A stretch of 64,000 nucleotides of DNA from Dactylorhiza incarnata (taxonomy: Eukaryota; Streptophyta; Magnoliopsida; Asparagales; Orchidaceae): NCBI GenBank assembly GCA_033032865.1, contig JAWHQI010000019.1, forward strand, positions 10,954,001-11,018,000, read 5' to 3'. The stretch's first letter is position 1; the number at the start of each line of letters is the position of its first letter. The notes below the pieces were generated by a model. It was not told the origin of the DNA, ran no database searches, and saw only the letters and a list, made by a program, of their open reading frames with translations. Positions 10,171-21,658 of the stretch are shown here, piece after piece. Made by a program: the position numbers and the translations under genes.

Positions 10171-13028
10171 TCCAATCAACACAAACCAACAGTCCCAAAT
10201 AGAGGCACCATGGCGGTGACTCTTGGCTCACACAACCAACAGACCCTCACATAACCAATAGAGCAAGCACGACTCTTATAACCAACATGCCAAACAAAAG
10301 AGTGTCAGTCAGGAAAATAGGCTTACATCTAGATTTAACCACAACCCATGATGAGAGAAACAGTAAGCACATGATTCAGCAATTAATAATTAGATCAACA
10401 TTCAACTTATAAAAAGGTTGAAGATTTCAGCAAGCCGACACCATACAAGACTTGATGTCGGAACACGACAATAATAAGCTTAACACGAAGGCCAAACACC
10501 AGAATAATACTCAATGGTTCATTAGAAAACACTCGGTGAGTCCAAACTTGACTCCTAACGACTCGTAACAACACGACGAAAGCCACGAAATAACACCATA
10601 AATGATCACTTAACATTGCGGGACATCTCGACGAATAAAACATAACTTCAACTAAAGCCTCAACAAATGAACTCAACGCGCTCAACATCATAATTTAAGA
10701 TACCCAAGAACACCTGGCAAAAAGGACTTAAATTATTGATGAAACAATTCGGGATATGCGATGAAATCGACAGAAAGACTTATCAAAAGTCGACGGGAAG
10801 ACTTGACAATATTCGACGGGAAGACATAACAAAAGTGCACGGGAAGCTTCAAAGAAAAAAATCGTCTGGAAGAGGGCCCGATCGACCGGGGGGTCCCATT
10901 GATTCCTACTTAGAAGATCAACAATTTTGACTACCCGACCCTCTCCTGTCGATCGACGGGACTGGAGGTCGATTTTAACTTAGATTTCACAAAACTTCTT
11001 CTAACCACCAAAACATACTACCAAAGCTCAAACTCAACTCCAAAACACATGAAAAAGCTTCAGAAGAAGGAATAATTGCACATTCTTAGGAAGAGCAAAC
11101 TTTTTTAAACCTAGGGAAGTCTTAACAGACTACCTGCAACATAACTAAACATGTATACATAGAAACTATCTAAATTCATGGGAATGACAATAGGTATCAA
11201 TAAAATCAAACAAGATCCATAAGGAAAAGCAACATCCACTAACCTAGACTCAACATGCTATGCATACAGGAAAGAAGGAGAGGAATGAAAAGAAGGACTT
11301 TCAGTCACACAGCAAAACAAGCCAAGGAGGACTACCGCTACTTGAAGAACGCAGCTAACAAGAGAGCCCAGCATAACTAAACTTTAGAAAAAAGGGTCAT
11401 CAAGGAGAAGGGCTACTATTTGCAGCCCATAACCACTAAGAGAACATTTACATCCAGCCAAATTACTAAAGACATTGAGGAAGAAGCATTACCCCTCACT
11501 GAGAAAGTTAACACAAATTACATAGAAGACTGAGTCTGGAAGAGTTAAAATACTCAGAAATCAATGACAAATTACACAGAAAACCTTGGAGTTCTGGACA
11601 GAAAGTCTAATAAATTCTGGGCAGAAAGAGAAATTTCTGGAAATACACAGAGAGAATTTCTGAACAAGTCTATAATACAAACAGGAATCAAAATACACAG
11701 GAAGAAACTTGATTTCTGAGAATTCACAGAAAATAACTCTTCTGAAAGAATCTATCAGAACAACAAGAAAGACCACATACAAAACTGCACTTGCATTAAA
11801 GGGGAAGAGAAACAAAACAAGGAAAAATGCTTCAACAAGGGGAAAAGGCAAAATCGATGGGAGTTCCCGTCGATCGGCGGGCGGTCCCATCGATTCTGAC
11901 TTAGAGAACAGATACAAATAGATTTTCCCAGCTAAGACCAAAGATCGACGGGATGGTCTCGTCGATTTTAACTTATGACATAATTTTTCTCTTTTTTTTT
12001 CATTCTCTAAACAAATCCAACCTACTTCTATCAAAGCCCAGCCCTGGACTACAAGGACAAACCTCAACTCCAACACTTCAATTAGGTTAAGTAACCTAAT
12101 CATCACTAATTACCAAGATACAAAGATAAGAAAGGAGAAGTAAATTGGAGAAACATTCCAGAGGAAGAAGAAAACAAACCACCACTTGCCTATATCTCGA
12201 ACCACTGAAATACGGCCTCTCAAGCCCTCCACGCCAAGGATCGGCTCAAACATGGCCTAAGCACGAAGAATCTACAAAGATTTGGACAAAAAGAGCAGCT
12301 AACCCTAGCGCCAAATACCTATGAAATGAACAAAACTTACCACGCACGCGAAGAGCACGACGAGAGCTTTCCAAATTTATGCTCCAGCGAAGATTTTGCG
12401 AACCGGAGCTCCGGCGGCGGCGGTCGAAAGCTCACTCTCTCCCTCCTTCTCTCTGTTGAAACCTCTGGCTCTATAATCAGGGAGGAAGAAGATGGAGGAG
12501 AAGTATAATAATAATAATAATAATAATATATATATAATGGATATATAATGGATAGATAATGGATAGATAATGGATGAAAGCCGGTCATAAAGTAATAATA
12601 ATAATAAGGAAAGAAAGGTCGAACCAACGGTCGCCGATTCCAACGAAAATCGCACTGAAGACAAACGTCGGCACTACGAATCCAATGGAGAAGTCGAAAA
12701 CAAAATTCGACGAGCCAAAGTCAAGTATAAATTTTTGAAGTTCACGACGAACGATAATTCCACAAATCTTTGGAAAATCACCGGGGCTCTAATATCGCCC
12801 GGATCGCAACGAAACTTCGATGAGCCTTTCTAAAATTAAATAATTTAATTTTTCTAACGCAAAATCTTCCATCTCCGGCACACTCCAAACTTTGGTCAAC
12901 TTAACCGAACGTATGCATAAATGCGCAAATGACGACGCACCGCTAACTCTGCACTAACGCATCGCCCTTACGTCAAAAATGAAGTCAAAGAAGGATAAAA
13001 TAATTCCTGAAAATTCAGGGGCGTTACA
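10171..13028 (-). repeat. Probable gypsy LTR remnant (solo LTR?)
   Basis: The right end GGGGCGTTACA at 13018-13028 is the same terminus as the chromodomain gypsy LTR ending at 16212. The 400-500 bp inside it (about 12600-13000) parallel that LTR: 'cggcactacgaatccaa' and 'cgacgagccaaa' against related blocks at 15940-15995. The left end is not found, so the limit of 10171 is arbitrary. Repeated GATCGACGGG/TCCCATCGATT motifs occur at 10885-10970 and 11850-11965, and a (TAA)n/(TA)n tract at 12505-12610. No pol is present, so it is a solo or truncated LTR of a related family. Confidence 0.5.
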
Positions 13029-13309
13029 CCTGCGTACGCGAATCCTTTGCGGGCATGCTCACCAAGCATTACAGTGTCTGTTTGAGGAACCAAACGAACT
13101 CAGAATTATGCGAGGAAGAGCTTGTTGGACTCATCTTATCGAACCGGTCAACGACATGACAAAAACCTCCTGTTTGAATAACCGCTTTTGTGGAAACCTT
13201 TCAAAATTATAAAAGAACATAATTGAGTCAATTGGAGCTATTTAAGATCATTTTCTATGAACAAATTTCTTTCACTAAATTACAACGTGAAAATAAATTC
13301 CAGAGCTTA
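13029..13309. other. Unassigned sequence
   Basis: No gene or repeat recognised. It may be the decayed continuation of the copia pol relic to its right, but I could not align it to RT by eye. Confidence 0.4.
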
Positions 13310-13476
13310 AGTATATCCTTTCGCCACCAATCGTGCTTTATTGCATTCCCGGATCCCTTCAGCATTGTGTTTTACTCTAAATACCCTTGGCAACCCATTG
13401 TTCGTCTCCCATTTGGAAGATCTACGGGTGCCCATGTACTATTTTTTTCCAGAGCCTGTGTTTTCTCTATCATAAC
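13310..13476 (-). pseudogene. Copia pol relic, RT start (downstream half)
   Basis: The minus strand encodes MIEKTQALEKNSTWAPVDLP, then GRRTMGC and, one frame over, VFRVKHNAEG and [10 protein letters not shown]. This is the start of a Ty1/copia reverse transcriptase (family pattern EMQALxKNxTWxLVxLP...KWVF...KARLVAKGY). The upstream half is at 44361-44480, separated by the 30.9-kb nest. A frameshift and a stop after GYT show it is dead. Confidence 0.85.
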
Positions 13477-13730
13477 TGTTACGCACCTCATTAATGGATA
13501 AAAGTCCATGGGGGTGCAATTAGTAGAAGCTCCATCATTAGAAAGTGGAGTTAGTGGGGTTAGAGTCAAGCCCGCGATCGTAGAGGTGGAGGAACCCACC
13601 GACGTGCAATTCGCGATGTATTAGCACCAAACACGGTCAAGGTCACACCCCCCATAATAGGGGGTGCGAGTAGCCCACACCCCCCATGATAGGGGGTGCG
13701 GGTAGCCCACACCCCCATGATAGGGGTGCG
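13477..13730 (+). repeat. 5' LTR of X, first part
   Basis: Collinear with 42944-43200: both contain the 'agtagaagctccatcattagaaagtggagttag' stretch. It ends in GGGGGTGCG-type repeats, where the gypsy element inserted (target gtgcg, 13726-13730). Confidence 0.85.
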
Positions 13731-16212
13731 TGTCACAACCCGCATTTTCTCAGCAATTAGGAATTTCAGAGTAGAGAAAATACGCGTCATGATGCCACGT
13801 CATGCAGAAAAAAAATATATATGAACATTGCAGCGGAAAAATACTTAGTTGAGTTCAATTAAGGTCTTATATGCGTGTGATGTGTGAACATAAAGATAAT
13901 GATATGCACATATCTAGATTTAGATTGGGTATGAAGATACTTGTACGTGACTTAAATATAAGGATTTGGCCTATAAAAGACGCAATGAGAATGAAGAAAA
14001 ATCATTTTTATAACTATAATGCACCTAGGCATAAATCATTCTTAGAGAGCAAGATACATGAGTTCGAGAAGTAGTAGTAACAACTAGCAAGTAAGCTATA
14101 ATGTAACCAAAGAAACACAATGGGCGTCAACAACCTGACACCAACCCATTGGCTTCAAACTAGTATGTCTGGACACAAGAAGAAAACTAGCTATCACTAC
14201 CTCGCAGCAGCGGGGTAAAACAGCAGCCACGACTCCCAAGGTCTTCGAACGACACCTCTAACTGCTACAGCTCAGAACCTGAGACATTCAAATAAAATAA
14301 AGAATGCCTCAGTAAGAAAAGCATAAGTGGCCGAAGAACATCAAGGTTCTATGAAACAAGGAAAAAAAATAAAAAGGCATAAGGGGTACCAACCCAAGCC
14401 AAACTTATAGAAAAAGAAGCTCCAAAGCATAGGGTTAAACAACGCACCCAGTGCACCAATACCCTTTTAGTGATACAAGTAAAGTTCATTTATCTTGTTA
14501 ATTCTATTTATGAGACTGATCAGCTCAATTTAAAATGGGGGCGGTCCTTTATCCTCTGCCACCCAAAGCCAAAAAAAACGGGTGGGGGTTTCTCTATCCC
14601 CAACCACCCAAACACGGCCCTCGGGACCACGGGCCAAGCCCATGGTTCACCTCTAAAATGGCCACCATGCAAGGCTACAACAATTCCTCACTGCCCCCCA
14701 AACACGGCCCACCGTGCAAGGCTAAGGGCAATGGTTCATATTAATTAATTTCTTTAATTATAGCACGAGACGAAGCCCAAGAAAAACAATCACCAGGATA
14801 CCATAAGGATAGGGTCACAACTAAGTAAACACCGCTCAAGACGATTCATAAGGGTCCAGGGTCCTCACACAAACATATACACATAAGGAAGTAAGCACGA
14901 GAGAATCAAAAAAATACGAAATACCGCCAAAAGAACATGGGTAGTAACACGAGCAATTCTTCAGAATAGGAGTGCAGACTACTTGGGTTTCTCGAGAAAT
15001 CAAAAGCCAAGAACAAAAATTTCTCGAGAAGTTAAGGCAATGCACAAGGGTTTCTCGAGAAATCCTAAGCAAGGAACGAGATCTTCTCGAGAAATTGTAG
15101 GAGACCAAGGGTGATTTCACGAGAGATTGAAAGAGATGTCCCGAGAACAACTGGATTTCTCGAGAAATAAAGGAATTTCTCGAGAGGGGAGGGGATTTCT
15201 TGAGAAAGAACACGAGCGTCTCTCGAGACTTACACGGATTTCTCGAGAAATACAAGGATGTCTCGAGAAATGGACGTGAATTTCCCGAGTAAAGGTTGAA
15301 AATTCTAAGCAGCATACAAATTTTCCTATGGGAAATTCTAGACATTCTAGGGTGAGATCAAGGAGATACCAAAAGTTAAATTAACCAAGAAACACCCCAA
15401 GGTCAAGAGTTAAGCAATGCGATAAGAACTCAAGCAAGAAACGACATTTCAACAACGAAATAGAATGAGAAATTGCCACTTGCCTTAAACCTTGCAAACT
15501 CGAAGTTCTCCGCTCCAAAAGCTATGGATCGGCTAAGAACTCACTCAAGCACAACAACCTGAAACCATCCGGGCCAAAAAGAGGAGTTAGGTCACAACCT
15601 TGACTCCAAAAATCCCAAGAAACAGGAAACTCTTACCACTAGAACGAAGATCTCGCCGAGAGCTTTCTGATTCTACTCTCCGAACACGATTCCGTCCACT
15701 ACAGCTCTCGAATCGCCAGCCGAAAGAAGATCTCGACACGCCACTCTCGCTATCGCATGAGGACTGGTCAACTCGATGGAGAATAAGAGGAATAGGGTTT
15801 CTTTGAAATTGTAGGTATTTATATACAACCCTAATTTCTTTATTAATTAATAAATAATTCATCCATTCTAGTTAAAATTTCGAGGGAGACCAAAAACACC
15901 TCGGATTTTCATGAAAATTGCACCTAAACTGAAAATCGGCGCTACGAATCCAACGGCGGAGTCAGAATTCCATTCCGACAAGCCAAACTCGAGATTAGAA
16001 TTCCTGAAGCTGAAATCTCAATAATTACTCTAAATAACCCCGAGTTTTCCCCTAACTCGAAATGACGTGAAATCTCACACGCGCGACCTAATTTAAACAC
16101 ATTAACTACGCTAAGGCTCAAAACTAAACTCGAAGGGTTGACGTAACGCCCTTACGCTAAAATTACGTCACAACGGCCCGCAAATAATCAACGAAAAACC
16201 AGGGGCGTTACA
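13731..16212 (-). repeat. 3' LTR of chromodomain gypsy element
   Basis: 2482 bp. Compared with the other LTR it lacks about 140 bp after position 13800. It contains a cluster of TTTCTCGAGAAAT-like palindromes at 14990-15290. The minus-strand TATA candidate GTATATAAATAC lies at 15815-15826. Confidence 0.92.
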
Positions 16213-16230
16213 GTCACTCCCCCTAAAAGG
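16213..16230 (-). promoter_or_regulatory. Polypurine tract of chromodomain gypsy element
   Basis: The minus strand reads CCTTTTAGGGGGAGTGAC directly against the 3' LTR, the expected site for plus-strand DNA priming. Confidence 0.85.
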
Positions 16231-16291
16231 AAGTTTCGTCCCGAAACTTGAAATCCAACGATCACGTAAGATACAGAAAAACCAAAGATCA

Positions 16292-17881
16292 CTAGACAGA
16301 AGATTTACCCAAAATATAGGAGAAGAGGCTAGGATGAGTCTCTCTCATGGCAGACTCAAGCTCCCAAGTTGCGGTCTCGACCCCCTGATTTCTCCAAAGA
16401 ACCTTAACCATTGGGATTGTCTTCTTTCGCAACACCCACTCCTGAGTCTCTAGAATTCGGATAGGCTCTTCCACATAGGAAAGATTGGGCTGCAATAGGG
16501 GCACCGGATCGAGAACAAGCCGATCACTACACAAACATTTCCTCAACTGGCTCACGTGAAACACATCGTGAACATCTGGGAATGAAGTAGGCAGGTCTAA
16601 TCTACAAGCTGAAGCTCTGATGCGCTCCACAACCTCGAAAGGTCCCACATACCGGAAATCCAACTTATGGTTCCTTCCAAATCTCTTAACGCCCGACATC
16701 GGAGAAACTTTCAAGAACCCCATGCCTCCAACAGCAGACTCCAGATCCACCCTTCGCCGATTTGCATACTTCTCATACCGCTCCTAAGTGACTCGAAGCT
16801 TCTCGCGAATATGAGTCACGGCGACACTCATTTCTTCCAAAGCCTCTGGGCTTAACAATGGACTCTCACCAACCTCGGCCCAAAACAAGGGAGTCCGGCA
16901 ATGCCTCCCATATAGAGCCTCAAAGGGGGTCATTTGCAAGCTCTCCTGAAAACTGTTATTATAGGCAAATTCCATCAGCCCAATGCGCTTATCCCAAGCT
17001 CCTCCATGATCCAAAATATAGCACCTGATCATATCTTCCAAAATTTGATTCACTCTCTCTGTCTGACCACTGGTCTGAGGGTGGTAAGCGGTAGAGTATC
17101 TAAGGTCAGTGCCCAAGGCTCCTTGCAAGCTTCGCCAGAAACGAGACATATACCTGGAATCCCGATCCGACACAATGCTCACGGGCACACCATGCAATCT
17201 GATGACCTCGTCCAAATAAAGCTCTGCTATTTTCTCCATAGAATAGCCGATCTTAAAAGGCACAAAGTAAGCACACATTGTCAATCTGTCCACTATGACC
17301 CATACTGAATCATGACCTCTAGGAGATCTCGGTAAACCGGTAATGAAGTCCATCGAAATACCCTCCCACTTCCAGCTTGGAATATCCAAAGGATTCAGTT
17401 TACCTCCAGGCCTCTTATGATCTGCTTTAACGCACTGACAAGTAAAACATTCTGAAACATACTTAGCTATATCGTTCTTCATTCCTGACCACCAAACGAT
17501 CTGCTTCAGGTCTTTGTACATTTTTGTGGAACCAGGATGATAGGAAACACTTGAGTCATGCGCTTCACTACAGATCTTTGCTCGAATAACTTCCAATGCG
17601 GGAATGCAATATCTACCTCGATACATCAGGGTATCATTATCATCAATTGAAAAGTCTGGTAATTCCCCTTTCTCGGTCCAATTCTTGAGATGCTGCAAGT
17701 CAGGGTCTTCCTTCTGAGGCAGTCTTGTAAGGGAAATCCAAGAAGGCTCTTCAGCTTCCAGACTCGAAGGTGCGGTACTACTACCGACTGAGTTATCCAT
17801 CAGCATAAACTCCTCCACTAAGGACTGCACAGAAAGGTTGAAGACATGCGCGGTCTTTCTACTCAGGGCATCGGCCACCAC
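16292..17881 (-). pseudogene. Gypsy integrase plus chromodomain
   Basis: The frame 17881-16784 holds the end of RNase H (VADALSRK), the zinc-binding H-H-C-C part (HPGSTKMYKDL...CFTCQCVKADH) and the catalytic core with D (MDFITGLPRS), D (VSDRDSRY) and E (TSGQTERVNQ). A break near 16784 separates it from 16750-16292, which has the GPFEV...RLDLP...HVSQLRK module and a C-terminal chromodomain (VKVLWRNQGVETATWELE). Such chromodomains are known to bias chromovirus integration toward heterochromatin. The catalytic residues look intact; the frame does not. Confidence 0.93.
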
Positions 17882-17899
17882 ATTAGCCTTTCTCGGGTG

Positions 17900-19290
17900 C
17901 TAGAGGATGTCAACTTCATAATCCGCAACATACTCCAACCATCTACGCTGGTGCAAATTCAGTTCTTTCTGGGTGAAGACATACTTTAGACTCTTGTGAT
18001 CCGTAAAAATCTTGCATGACACTCCATAAAGAAGATGTCTCCTAAGCTTTAAGGCATAAATCACTACCGCAAATTCTAAGTCATGCGTAGGGTAATTCCT
18101 TTCATGAACTTTAAGTTGTCTTGACCCATAAGCAATCACCTTTCCTTCTTGCATCAAAACACACCCCAGCCCAAAATGAGATGCGTCTACATAAACCGTA
18201 TACTCTACTCCCTCGATCGGCAAGGCCAAAACAGGAGCACTGCACAAACGCCTCTTTAATTCCTGGAAGGCCTCTTCACAGGAATCACTCCAAACAAAAG
18301 TAGCGTTCTTCTGGGTAAGCTTAGTCAGAGGTGTTGATAGCACCGAGAATCCTTGGACAAACCTCCTATAGTAACCTGCCAACCCTAAGAAACTCCTTAT
18401 CTCCTTAAGCGTTGTAGGCGTCTCCAATCCAACACGGCAAAAATCTTAGCTGGGTCTACAGTAATTCCATCCTTGTTCACTACATGATCCAGAAAGGACA
18501 CCTGAGGAAGCCAGAACTCACACTTACTCAGCTTCGAATACAACCTGTGTTCTCTTAGAGTAGACAATACTAAGCGCAAATGCATAACATGCTCCTCAGC
18601 ACTTCTAGAATACACCAATACATCATCGATGAAAACTACTACAAAATGATCCAGAAAATCCTTGAACTCACGGTTCATCATGTCCATAAATGCAGAGGGT
18701 GCAATTGTCAAACCAAATGACATTACCAGGAATTCATAATGACCATAACGGGAATGAAAGGCAGTTCGAGGGACGTCTGACTCACGAATCCTCAACTGAT
18801 GGTAACCTGATCGAAGATCAATCTTTGAAAACACCGAACTACCACGTAGCTGATCAAACAAATCATCGATTTGCGGCAACGGATATCTGTTCTTGATAGT
18901 TACCTTATTCAACTCCCTATAGTCTATGCACAACCTCATGGAACCATCCTTCTTTTTCACGAACAAAACTGGAGCACCCCAGGGTGAAGAACTTGGCCTA
19001 ATAAATCCACATTGCAACAAATCATCTAGTTGGGTCCACAACTCTTCTAGCTCACGCGGAGCCATATGGTACGGTGCTTTAGCGATAGGACGAGTACCAG
19101 GCTCAAGATCAATAATGAACTCCACGTCTCTAACAGGCAGAAGACCAGGAAGACTAACAGGGAAGACATCAGGAACTCCCGCACTACTAGAACACTCTCG
19201 ATGCACGGCGGACCACTAACAGATTCTAACACAGAAATAAGGTAAGCCAAGCAACCGGAATTTAGTAGATTCCGAGCACATACCGCAGAA
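17900..19290 (-). pseudogene. Gypsy reverse transcriptase and RNase H
   Basis: RT frame 19206-18397 contains [54 protein letters not shown], and the catalytic FIDD box in [13 protein letters not shown] frameshift at about 18400-18430 shifts into 18427-17900, which carries the connection ([11 protein letters not shown]) and RNase H ([26 protein letters not shown]). A TAG follows VDIL at about 17900. Upstream, conserved sequence reaches back past 19206 in another frame ([14 protein letters not shown]), so there is at least one more break. Confidence 0.93.
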
Positions 19291-19425
19291 ATTATCGAGG
19301 AACTCTAGCACGGAGATCCAAAAATGTTCATGGGATGACCGTTGTCCATCACAAAGTCCAGACGCTTTTCCTTGCATCGGATGACAACATCATAACTGGA
19401 CAGCCAGTCCATACCCAATATCGCG

Positions 19426-19742
19426 TCAAAGTCCTTCTAGGTCCAGCACCTTGAGATCAACAAACGCCAGGAAATCTCCTAAGAGAATAGGGCATCTCCG
19501 TATGTGCTGGTTCGATGTTACCAAATCACCGGAAGGAAACTTAACGAGGAATGAATCATTGCCCAACTCAGGGGTCAAAAGATGGCGCTCGACGAAAGTC
19601 CTAGCCACGGACGAATGGGTAGCACCAGAATTGAATAGTACACGCGCCCAACGACTCTTTACCTTAAATCTCCCTATAAGTGCGAAAAAGAAACTAGTCT
19701 AACGCAACGAAACCAAAACCAAAACTTAACAGCTAGATTGAA
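19426..19742 (-). pseudogene. Gypsy aspartic protease with mutated active site
   Basis: The minus strand reads ARVLFNSGATHS at about 19612-19647, where the retropepsin motif should be LF-D-SGATHS. The catalytic Asp is Asn (AAT), so the enzyme should be inactive. The remainder (FVERHLLTPEL...LLGDFLAFVDLKVLDL) is in the expected order before RT. Stops flank the segment. Confidence 0.8.
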
Positions 19743-20970
19743 GTCTAACCTGAGATCACTTGGGTCAAGTATTGTGCTTGATCCTGGGTTAACACATTCA
19801 GCTTTCCTCTCCTTTTGTCTTGGTGTTGCGGCAGCGGCAAAGCTCGAAGTGGAACTGGCTGCAACGGGGGTTGGACTCGCGGGCATTGAAACTTCATGTG
19901 CCCCTTATGTCCGCACTGGTAGCAGACTTTCTCCTTGGTCCAACACTGGGCTACATCATGCCCCTTCTGCTTGCATAACGGGCAAAGCACCTCTCCTTTC
20001 GGAGCACTCTGGATTGCCAACACTCGCTGCTATTTCCCTTCCTCTTGAAACATTTCTCAATTGGATGGCCAGGGCGGCCGCAGAAACTACAGGCTTCTCC
20101 GCTTCCTTTCTTCGGAGTTGTGTCAGGTGCACCAGAACTCACTTCTTCTCCATCCTTCCTCTTTCCCTTCTTCACTGCCGATCCTCGGTTCTTGGCATTA
20201 TCAATCGCTTCCACATTCAGCACTGCCTCTACTACCTTGACGTACTTCTCTGACCTGTATGCGCTGGCCAGCTGCTGGATGTCACTACGGAGACCACCCA
20301 AGAATCTCTTCACCCTACCCTCTTCCGAGGCCACCAGGGCTGGAGCAAACCTGCTCAATTTGCAAAACTCGATCTCGTACTCACTCACCGAGAGCTTCCT
20401 CTGCTTCAGATGCAGGAAGTCATTCATTAACCGGTCCCGTTCTACTGACGGCAGGAACTTCCTTATCATCATCTCCTTGAAGGTCTCCCATGTACATCCT
20501 CCAATAAGGTCTTCCTTCTCCCTCAACCACCAGCTCCTTATGAGACCCTTTAGCTAGTATGCGGCGATCATCACCTTCTGGTCCACGGTGATCCCAGAAT
20601 ACGAGAACATCTCCTCAATGGTTATAAGCCAATCATCCAAGGCCACGAAGTCAGCTCGTCCGTCATACGAGGGAGGTCCCAATCTCTGAAAGTGTGAAAT
20701 GAAGTTCATTTTCGGCGGTATCGCCACTGGGGGCACCAGGGGAGTAGGAGGGGTAGGTAAGGTCTGTCTTACTACGGGGGCCTGCACCATGGTTTGCTGC
20801 CTTGCACCTTTAGACAACAATGCCTCAACTTGCGACTGCATCGCAACCATTTGCCTTGTCAGTGCCTCATTGCTCTGACGCAGACTCTCGATCAAGGCTT
20901 CACTCTGCGCTCCGGATGACTCACCCTCTGACTGAGGAGTCGACCTAGTCGCGACTTGCTTACGCGCCAT
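19743..20970 (-). pseudogene. Chromodomain gypsy gag with three zinc knuckles
   Basis: Starts MARKQVATRS at 20970; the capsid part includes PPSYDGRADFVALDDWL and TWETFKEMMIRKFLP. A stop lies at 20554 and a frameshift near 20020. Three CX2CX4HX4C knuckles follow: CSFCGRPGHPIEKC, CPLCKQKGHDVAQC and CYQCGHKGHMKFQC, the first in a different frame from the other two. They would bind RNA for packaging. The frame ends with a TAG at about 19745. Confidence 0.93.
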
Positions 20971-21640
20971 CTCTGCTAATACGCATAAACCTATGATCAA
21001 AACTTAACCTTACACTAAAACTACTCTGTCTGGTTCAGAACATACAGGTACAGATACTTGCTATTGCTACCACCTTGCTCTGGGATTTTATGATGTCATG
21101 CTAAAACTTGGGATGGCAAAACATCGTCCCTCTTGACTCATGCAAAGGTCATGAATGCATGAATTTTCCTGTGTCCATTTTAAAAATCATGGGTGTACGT
21201 GTGTCATCATATAAATCGTTGGCTTAGCATGGGTGCTTTATGCGATGTTATGATTTGCATGTTGTGTTATGCATTCTAAGAAAAGCCTTAATGCATGTTA
21301 TGAGCGGCGTATGCATGAAATATTATGCACCCATAATACATAATATCACATGCAACGAAAAAATAAAAAATCGAGCTAATGGACATCCATGGGACTGGTG
21401 TTATGCATCCCATACTACATAACGGTCACATGTTGTCACCTATGAGGATCCATATACAAACACATATTATGCATCCCATACTACATAATATGCCCCGTAT
21501 ACTTCTTATCATGCTTATGAGTGTAGTCTTCATGCTTCAGCCAAGACGTACAGATGACACTTCGGTGTGTGCATGCAATGTGGCGAGATGACTATTACCA
21601 TATATGAAAAAACAGTCATTCGACCAACTTGTCAAACGAA
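20971..21640. other. Gypsy 5' untranslated leader
   Basis: About 670 bp between primer site and gag start. It contains three spaced copies of a TATTATGCATCCCATACTACATAA-like segment (about 21320-21345, 21401-21424, 21466-21490). No coding signal. Confidence 0.6.
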
Positions 21641-21658
21641 CCTAGCTCTGATACCAAC
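21641..21658 (-). promoter_or_regulatory. tRNA-Met primer binding site of gypsy element
   Basis: On the minus strand, next to the 5' LTR, the sequence is TTGGTATCAGAGCTAGG, an excellent match to the initiator-Met complement. Confidence 0.93.

Noticed and set aside
11561..12106. 181-codon minus-strand frame
   Set aside because: AT-rich Phe/Leu-rich frame inside an LTR remnant; no recognisable motif.
12337..12664. Overlapping minus-strand frames rich in Tyr/Ser
   Set aside because: Generated by the TAA/TA microsatellite at 12505-12610.
14836..15345. Minus-strand frame with repeated SRE/SRNS peptides in the gypsy LTR
   Set aside because: Produced by the CTCGAGA palindrome cluster in the LTR; the second LTR gives a different, shorter frame.
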